Below, piece by piece: positions 58,791 to 64,000 of a DNA stretch of 64,000 bases. Origin of the DNA: CAVZVZ01 sp963778895 (GTDB taxonomy: Bacteria > Actinomycetota > Acidimicrobiia > Acidimicrobiales > Acidimicrobilacustridaceae). The translations under genes were made by a program, and so were the position numbers. The stretch spans positions 2,274,000 through 2,337,999 of the forward strand of contig CAVZVZ010000005.1 of NCBI GenBank assembly GCA_963778895.1, written 5' to 3'. Each line of letters opens with the position of its first letter. The stretch's first letter is position 1. The notes under the pieces are model-generated. The model was not told where the DNA came from. It worked only from the letters and a program-made list of their open reading frames with translations, and ran no database searches.

Positions 58791-59986
58791 ACCTCAGCAT
58801 GCGGCGGGCGAGCGCCCGTGAATGGTTGTCTCGCGCGGGCTGGGTGCATGTCGCGATGGTCGCGATCGGTGCGGCCATCGTCGTCGTCACGTTCAGACTG
58901 CTGGTCCCGGCGGGCGGTGATCCGTCGAAGTTCGTCGTGGCGGGTACGGCTTTCGCCGATCCCGCGGAAACACCGTCGAGCCTCTATGTGTTCGACAGCA
59001 ACGGTTACGACGGACAATTCATGTGGCGGATCGCCGCCGACCCGACCCATCTGAAGACCGATCACGACCTCGGCGTCGCGATCGATGAGCCTTACCGCTT
59101 GCAACGGGTCGGATACCCGTACCTGGCCTGGCTCCTGTCGTTCGGCAACACGTCGGTGCTCGTGTGGTCGCTGATCGCGGTGAACGTTCTGGCGGTTGGA
59201 GCGCTGGCCGGTTGTGGAGCCGTCTTTGCCCGCGACCACGGGCGCTCTCCTTGGTTCGGCCTCGCGGTCGCGAGCGTTCCCGCGTTCGCATTCACCTTGT
59301 CGCGCGACCTCACCGAGCTCGTCGCCGCGGCAGTCCTCGCTGCAGGGATCCTCGCGGCGACGAAAGGACGATGGTGGTTGGCGGCAGCCCTCTGGTCGTA
59401 CGCGGTTCTGACGCGCGAGCAGTTGCTGATACCCATCGCAGCCTTCGCCATGTGGAGGTTGTGGACGATCGTTCGACGAAGGAGCCGCCCGGACGTTCAG
59501 GACGCGGCGTGGGTCGTGCCGGTGGTGGCATTCGTGGCGTGGCAGATGGTGATCTGGAGAGTCGACGGCGAGTTCCCACTGTTCTCGGGCTCGTCGAACC
59601 TCGGCCCACCCCTTGTCGGGGTCGTCGGTTCGATGGGATTCTGGGCATCGGAGCTGGGCCATGGCGCCAAGGCCCTCGTGACCAATCTCCTGACCTTCTA
59701 CGAATTGGGCTTCCTGGTGGTCCTCGTCGTCGTGGCGACTCGAAGCGTGGTTCCCAGCCAGTGGGCCTGGCAGAAGTGGATGATCGTTTCGATGGCGATT
59801 CTCGGCGTGCTCCTCACGCGGTTGTCGCTGGACGCTGCGGCCGACTTCCGGACGTTGGCCGAGCTCAGCGTGCTCGCGTGGATCGTCGCCATCTGCTGGG
59901 GCCGAAGGGCGACGCTCGTGCCCTTGGTGTGCGGTCAGCTCGTGGGATTCGCCGGCGCGATCGGCATACGTCTGCTCTCGATCTGA
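58787..59986 (+). CDS. Polytopic membrane protein, GT-C glycosyltransferase-like
   Basis: ATG 58787 overlaps the previous stop, giving 399 residues. NGYDGQFMWRIAADP followed by PYRLQRVGYPYLAWLLSFG is a pattern of uncharacterised membrane glycosyltransferase families (AZOBR-like). At least nine helices follow. The pair is co-translated with the upstream membrane protein and ends 16 bp from a convergent PIG-V-like gene. Confidence 0.65.
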   Translation: MNLSMRRASAREWLSRAGWVHVAMVAIGAAIVVVTFRLLVPAGGDPSKFVVAGTAFADPAETPSSLYVFDSNGYDGQFMWRIAADPTHLKTDHDLGVAIDEPYRLQRVGYPYLAWLLSFGNTSVLVWSLIAVNVLAVGALAGCGAVFARDHGRSPWFGLAVASVPAFAFTLSRDLTELVAAAVLAAGILAATKGRWWLAAALWSYAVLTREQLLIPIAAFAMWRLWTIVRRRSRPDVQDAAWVVPVVAFVAWQMVIWRVDGEFPLFSGSSNLGPPLVGVVGSMGFWASELGHGAKALVTNLLTFYELGFLVVLVVVATRSVVPSQWAWQKWMIVSMAILGVLLTRLSLDAAADFRTLAELSVLAWIVAICWGRRATLVPLVCGQLVGFAGAIGIRLLSI

Positions 59987-60002
59987 CGGCGTCGGCGACG
60001 AT

Positions 60003-61265
60003 CTAGCCGACGTAGTACCCGCGCGCGTATCCGGATGACAGGAGGAGACCCAGCGCGGCACTTCCACCCAGCCACGCGATTCGCCATCGCGACGATTTCG
60101 TGAGCAGTTCCCCGAACACGGCGAAGACCGGGAAAGCCGCGAGTACATACCGGCCCACCCCTTGGAAGTCCTGGGTGCCGGCCAGCGGAATGAAGAGGAG
60201 AGCGGCGACATACGCGCCGTAGCCCCAACCGAGCTTGCGGACGACCCGCGGCAAGAGGACAAGCGCGCCGAGCAGGATCGCGCCCTGCAGCATTACTCCA
60301 AGGGTGAACGTCGCTTGCGTCCAGGGGTGAGGGTCATGCGTGTTGCTACCCGCCAGCGCGTCCGAGAGCCAGAAGGGGAGGTGCTTGAGGTGCTGCAAGA
60401 AGGTGATCTTGAACCAGGTGTGGGGCCCGGCACCTTGACCCCATCCCTCCTCTGCCTTCCAGAAGAGCAGCGGATCACCGAAGCGCGACCAGAGATAGAT
60501 GCTCCAGCCCGCGAGGCCACCCACCGAGAGAAGGACGCCGGCATCACGCGGCTGCAACTCGCGTTTGCGTCGTATCGGGCCGCCGCGGCTCGCGGTCAGC
60601 ACCACCAGCCCGATGATCACCGCGATTCCGACGGGACGGGTTGCAGTGGCTACCGCGCCGGCGAGTCCGGCGAGGATGGGCGCGTCCCGTTCCAACAGGA
60701 CGAAGGCGGCCATGGTGGCCAATAGGAAGAGCGCGTCACCGTAGACCGCGCCGAAGAGGAACCACGCGTATGGATAGAGGAGCAGCACCCATAGGGCGGT
60801 CCGTGCGGTGGTGTCGCCGAAGCGCTCCCGCGTCCATTGGGTGAAGAGCACGACGGCACCGAGCCCGCACGTGAAGGTGATCAGGATCCCCGACAGGATC
60901 GGGTTCCCCACGACGAGGTCGACGGCGCGCATCGTCATGGGATAACCGGGGAAGAACGCGACCGGGGACTGCTGGCTGACGTCGCTGAAGCTGTATCCGT
61001 TCTCGGCGATGAACTTGTACCAGCCTCCGTCGAACCGGTACCAACCCTCGAGGACGGCGGATCCTGGAAATGGCGTGTCGGGCACGGGGTAGAGGGGGTG
61101 TCGCTGAAGCAGCGACGCGGAAGCCCAGACCCAGAGCACGAGCACGGCCGCCACGGACAAGAACGCGACTACCGCATAGCGGGTCGAGGTCCACTCGAAG
61201 AAGCGTTGATCACCGACGTCGACTGTGGACTCGTTGATCTCACTCGCGGTATCGGGCTCGGTCAC
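60003..61265 (-). CDS. PIG-V-like mannosyltransferase
   Basis: GTG 61265 overlaps the methyltransferase stop (GTGA), so the start is set there although the frame is open further. About 420 residues. GWYKFIAENGYSFSDVSQQS has the loop of GT-C enzymes, AFFPGYPMTMRAVDL follows, and GAVYGDALFLLATMAAFVLL matches the PIG-V signature (YSEALF-like). Translational coupling to a methyltransferase suggests joint modification of one glycan. Confidence 0.8.
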   Translation of the reverse strand: MTEPDTASEINESTVDVGDQRFFEWTSTRYAVVAFLSVAAVLVLWVWASASLLQRHPLYPVPDTPFPGSAVLEGWYRFDGGWYKFIAENGYSFSDVSQQSPVAFFPGYPMTMRAVDLVVGNPILSGILITFTCGLGAVVLFTQWTRERFGDTTARTALWVLLLYPYAWFLFGAVYGDALFLLATMAAFVLLERDAPILAGLAGAVATATRPVGIAVIIGLVVLTASRGGPIRRKRELQPRDAGVLLSVGGLAGWSIYLWSRFGDPLLFWKAEEGWGQGAGPHTWFKITFLQHLKHLPFWLSDALAGSNTHDPHPWTQATFTLGVMLQGAILLGALVLLPRVVRKLGWGYGAYVAALLFIPLAGTQDFQGVGRYVLAAFPVFAVFGELLTKSSRWRIAWLGGSAALGLLLSSGYARGYYVG

Positions 61266-62101
61266 GTGCCCTTCCGGAGAACCGTGAACCCACCGCGACC
61301 GCACGCTTCGAAGTCCACCACCGTCGCGCGAAGGTGGCGCATGAAGCCGTACTCGGCCACGGTCGAGGGGAAAGAGGCAGATGGCCCGCCCAACGCCCGC
61401 ACGGTGGGTGCCGCGACCATCCGCTTCACGAGATCCTTCGCCCGCGCCCGAAACCCGTGGGTCGGAACGGCGGGTTTGGCCGCGATGGACGAGTCGAGCT
61501 CGTCGAGGATCTCGAAACCGTACGGCAGAGCCTTCCAGCTGGTGAAGCCGATAGATCTTGCCAGTCGAATGATGTCCGCGGGCGGCATCTCTTTTTCGGT
61601 CACCCCGAAATCCTTCATGGCTCGCTGCGACTCCGGCGTCAGATGATGCCCGAGCCCCGGCTCGGAAAGCACCACCACCCCGTTTGGCGTCAGCGCGTCG
61701 AATGCGGCGCTCAACGCACTGCGTTCGTCGTCCGCATGATGCAGCGAATCGAAGAACAGCACCCCATCGAAGAGGCCGAGACGCGGAAGCGCTTCGTAGT
61801 CACCGCACACGAACTCGATATCGCGCCGGCTCTCGACCATTCGTGCGAGTTCGATCATCTCGGGGGCCAGGTCCACCCCTACTGCGTCGTAGCCAGATCG
61901 AACGAGCAACTCGGTCGTCCACCCCGTCCCGCAGCCCATGTCGAGGACGCGGGCCGGGGGCGAGGGGAGCAGGTCGAGCACCACGCCCATCTGTTGGAGG
62001 TAACGGCCGCGATGAGGATCCGAGAACGGCTTGTCGCGGGCATGGCGGCGCTCGACTTCGCTCAGCCCGACGGCGTAGTGGATCTCCGCTTCCTTCGTCA
62101 T
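61262..62101 (-). CDS. Class I SAM-dependent methyltransferase
   Basis: About 279 residues from ATG 62101; GTG 62125 is an alternative. Motif I VLDMGCGTGWTTELL, motif post-I VGVDLAPEMIELA, acidic VCGDYEALPRLGLFDGVLFF and LTPNGVVVLSEPG are present. HHLTPESQRAMKDFGVTEKE is typical of glycan or lipid methyltransferases. Coupled to the mannosyltransferase downstream. Confidence 0.85.
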   Translation of the reverse strand: MTKEAEIHYAVGLSEVERRHARDKPFSDPHRGRYLQQMGVVLDLLPSPPARVLDMGCGTGWTTELLVRSGYDAVGVDLAPEMIELARMVESRRDIEFVCGDYEALPRLGLFDGVLFFDSLHHADDERSALSAAFDALTPNGVVVLSEPGLGHHLTPESQRAMKDFGVTEKEMPPADIIRLARSIGFTSWKALPYGFEILDELDSSIAAKPAVPTHGFRARAKDLVKRMVAAPTVRALGGPSASFPSTVAEYGFMRHLRATVVDFEACGRGGFTVLRKGT

Positions 62102-62239
62102 GTGCTGGCCAACCGACAAGGGCACCGAGCCCGGATACCGAGAATCGGGACCCCCAGCAAACGGGCGCCCAGGTGAGCCTGGACCAGCATCGCCCCAGCT
62201 TAGGTCGCGTCCTGGACCCGTTCGGCATCGGTACCGCAG

Positions 62240-62437
62240 GTGTCGAGAGAAGAAGAAGCGCTCGTGCGGCGCTGGCTCGCGGTCGTCGCGACGACCCCGA
62301 GTGTGTTGCGCGGCGTCCTAGGCGGGATCCAACTGAAGAGCCACCAACTGATCGCAGAGTTCCTGGGTACTCGACTCGGCCAACCGAGCGACGCGGTCGG
62401 ACCGACGATGCTGGCCGCGGCCATCGGAGGGCTGTGA
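62240..62437 (+). pseudogene. C-terminal fragment of a TetR-family regulator
   Basis: EEEALVRRWLAVVATTPSVL and GGIQLKSHQLIAEFLGTRLG then PTMLAAAIGGL match the last helices of MftR-like TetR proteins. The HTH domain is absent upstream, and a stop follows too early. Confidence 0.6.
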
Positions 62438-62456
62438 TCGGGTTGGTCCGGCCCGA

Positions 62457-62753
62457 CTACCCGCCGGCCACGGCGCCGATGACGTGCAGCGGCTCGCCGC
62501 CGGTGGCGACTGCGTCGGGCAGTGGGGCGTCGGGGGACTCCAGGGAGAGATCCTCCTCGCAGGCGTAGAACCGGATGAAAGGGCGCCGGCGGCCGGTCGC
62601 CGGATCGCGAAGCGTGCCGCGCAGCACCGGGTATTCGGCTTCGAGCGCGTCGAGCACCTGGCGCTGCGTAGCGTGGCCGCCGACGTCGACTTCGATCTCG
62701 CGACCGACGTTCGCCAAGGTGCGGAGGTGCTGCGGGAGCCGGACGCGGATCAC
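62457..62753 (-). CDS. MoaD/ThiS-like ubiquitin-fold protein
   Basis: GTG 62753 overlaps the stop of the propeller gene (GTGA). The 98-residue beta-grasp protein begins VIRVRLPQHLRTLANVGREI and ends HVIGAVAGG. The C-terminal Gly-Gly is the part that is adenylated and thiocarboxylated in MoaD/ThiS or conjugated in UBact-like systems. No MoeB/E1 gene is adjacent, so a trans-acting E1 would be needed. Confidence 0.8.
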   Translation of the reverse strand: MIRVRLPQHLRTLANVGREIEVDVGGHATQRQVLDALEAEYPVLRGTLRDPATGRRRPFIRFYACEEDLSLESPDAPLPDAVATGGEPLHVIGAVAGG

Positions 62754-63865
62754 GGCAAGGACTGGACTTCGACGGAGAGCACCCGAGGGAGGTCCCGGAC
62801 GATCGGCGTCCAGGTGTCGCCCTCGTCGGCCGAGGCGTAGACCTGTCCGCCAGTCGTGCCGAAATAGAGCCCGCACGGGTCGAGCGAATCGACGGCCATG
62901 GCATCGCGCAGCACGTTCACGTAGCAGTTGGCCTGTGGCAGCCCGTCGGTCAGCGCGTCCCACTCGTCGCCACCGGTGCGGCTCCTGTACACGCGCAGCT
63001 TCCCCTCGGGTGGGTAGTGCTCGGAGTCGCTCGTGATGGGCACGACGTAGACGGTCTCGGGCTCGTGTGCGTGCACGGCGATCGGGAACCCGAAGTCGCT
63101 CGGCAGGTTGCCGCTGATCTCGCGCCACGAATCACCGCCGTCGTCACTGCGCATGACGTCCCAGTGCTTCTGCATGAACAGCACGTCGGGTTGCTCCGGG
63201 TGTCGGGCGATGCGGTGCACGCAGTGACCGACCTCCGCGTTGGGATCGGGCAGGCCCTCCGATTGCAGGCCTTGGTTCTTCGGCTCCCAGGTCTGGCCTC
63301 CGTCGTCGCTGCGGAACACGCCCGCGGCAGAGATTGCGACGTGCATACGATCCGCGTTGCTCGGGTCGACGAGGACGGTGTGTACGCACATGCCACCCGC
63401 CCCCGGTTGCCAGTTCGGTCCGGACGCGTGCGTGCGCAGCCCCGGCAGCTCCGTCCAGCTGGCACCGGCATCGCTCGACTTGAACAGGGCCGCGTCCTCG
63501 ACGCCGGCGAAGACGGTGTCAGGATCAGTGGCGGACGGTTCGAGGTGCCAGACCCGCGCGAACTCCCACGGGTGCGGTGTCCCGTCGTACCACTGGTGGG
63601 TGCCGGCGCTGCCCTGGTAAGAGAACTCGTTCCCGACGGCCTGCCAGGAAAGGCCACCGTCGTCGGAGCGCTGGATGATCTGACCGAACCATCCCGTCGA
63701 CTGTGATGCATACAGGCGCATGGGGTCGGTGGGCGCGCCGACCAGGTGGTAGATCTCCCAGCCCCCGAAGTGGGGTCCGCTCACCTCCCAGTTCTCTCGC
63801 TGACCGTCCGCCGATACCACGAAGGCGCCCTTTTGGGTCCCCACCAGCAGTCGTACGCCGGTCAT
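62750..63865 (-). CDS. Asp-box (BNR/VPS10-type) beta-propeller protein
   Basis: A 371-residue cytosolic-looking propeller. Six Asp-box-like motifs are seen: SDDGGLSWQ, SSDAGASWT, SDDGGQTWE, SDDGGDSWR, TGGDEWD and SADEGDTWT. VGTQKGAFVVSADGQRENWE begins it. There is no signal peptide and no sialidase Arg triad is evident, so true sialidase activity is unlikely. It is translationally coupled to a MoaD-like protein, an arrangement seen repeatedly in actinobacteria but without a known role. Confidence 0.8.
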   Translation of the reverse strand: MTGVRLLVGTQKGAFVVSADGQRENWEVSGPHFGGWEIYHLVGAPTDPMRLYASQSTGWFGQIIQRSDDGGLSWQAVGNEFSYQGSAGTHQWYDGTPHPWEFARVWHLEPSATDPDTVFAGVEDAALFKSSDAGASWTELPGLRTHASGPNWQPGAGGMCVHTVLVDPSNADRMHVAISAAGVFRSDDGGQTWEPKNQGLQSEGLPDPNAEVGHCVHRIARHPEQPDVLFMQKHWDVMRSDDGGDSWREISGNLPSDFGFPIAVHAHEPETVYVVPITSDSEHYPPEGKLRVYRSRTGGDEWDALTDGLPQANCYVNVLRDAMAVDSLDPCGLYFGTTGGQVYASADEGDTWTPIVRDLPRVLSVEVQSLP

Positions 63866-64000
63866 CGCAGTCCTCCTCGGGTCGGTGGCACGTCTTCATC
63901 AGTCTGACTCAGCGGCGTTCCCAAACACATCGCCTGCTCGCCAAGAATTTTTCGGGCGGTGGATAGAAGGTGGCGCGAGACCGCCTTCGTTCCGTCGGCT
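63866..64000. other. Window-end intergenic DNA
   Basis: The last 135 bp contain the putative leader of the propeller gene (its ATG has GAGGAGGACTGCG upstream) and no other gene. Confidence 0.5.

Noticed and set aside
62750..63865. Annotation of the propeller as a sialidase
   Set aside because: Asp boxes alone do not show activity; no Arg triad, nucleophile Tyr or signal peptide could be identified.

Overview
The window is high-GC DNA whose genes mostly start with ATG or GTG behind purine-rich Shine-Dalgarno sites. It encodes a mycothiol-type cysteine ligase (mshC), two wax-ester/diacylglycerol acyltransferases, PIG-V-like mannosyltransferases, a cyclase-AAA regulator and many VOC, TetR and P450 proteins. 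That points to an actinomycete (Actinomycetota), possibly an acidimicrobial-type environmental lineage. No rRNA or complete tRNA was found, so the placement is inference.

Layout. 0-2.2 kb: a tandem of paralogous NarL/LiaS-type sensor kinases; the first is cut by the window edge and has lost its ATPase boxes. 2.4-18 kb: a decayed zone. lspA, an S66 LD-carboxypeptidase, an HTH protein, an alpha/beta hydrolase, a 2-keto-4-pentenoate hydratase, a membrane glycosyltransferase and a phosphoesterase lipoprotein are all recognisable but broken by one to five frameshifts. Fragments of a PHB-depolymerase-like esterase, a thiolase, a VOC protein and an SRPBCC protein lie between relics of one insertion-sequence family. 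Intact genes here include a ferric-reductase-like flavocytochrome, a covalent FAD oxidoreductase and small VOC/YCII proteins. 19-22.5 kb: P450, DsrE protein and a secreted two-domain cupredoxin. 22.7-31.4 kb: a neutral-lipid/acyl-CoA locus (two divergent WS/DGATs, alpha/beta hydrolase, class C-type serine hydrolase, phasin-like protein, acyl-CoA synthetase, SDR). 31.5-38.8 kb: small membrane proteins, a secreted five-repeat fibronectin-III protein, a PhoU pair and secreted proteins. 39-45 kb: fatty acid desaturase, a frameshifted KAS III and a 1117-residue cyclase/AAA/TPR regulator.

45.5-49.8 kb is the most coherent system. A CstR-type persulfide sensor is divergent from rhodanese, TauE-like sulfur exporter, DUF2892 protein, rhodanese-MBL persulfide dioxygenase and mshC. 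G/C-tract operator palindromes lie in the divergent region and again directly behind the exporter gene. This looks like a reactive-sulfur detoxification regulon feeding into mycothiol synthesis. 50-56 kb: secreted proteins, membrane cytochrome c, a TetR/cupin pair with a clear palindrome, thioredoxin 2 and an ABC-2 exporter. 56.3-62.1 kb: a block of polytopic glycosyltransferase-like proteins and a methyltransferase. 62.2-64 kb: a TetR fragment, then a MoaD-like protein ending in Gly-Gly translationally coupled to an Asp-box beta-propeller protein.

The many frameshifts, several in short homopolymers, may be real decay or uncorrected sequencing error. Sequence alone cannot decide.
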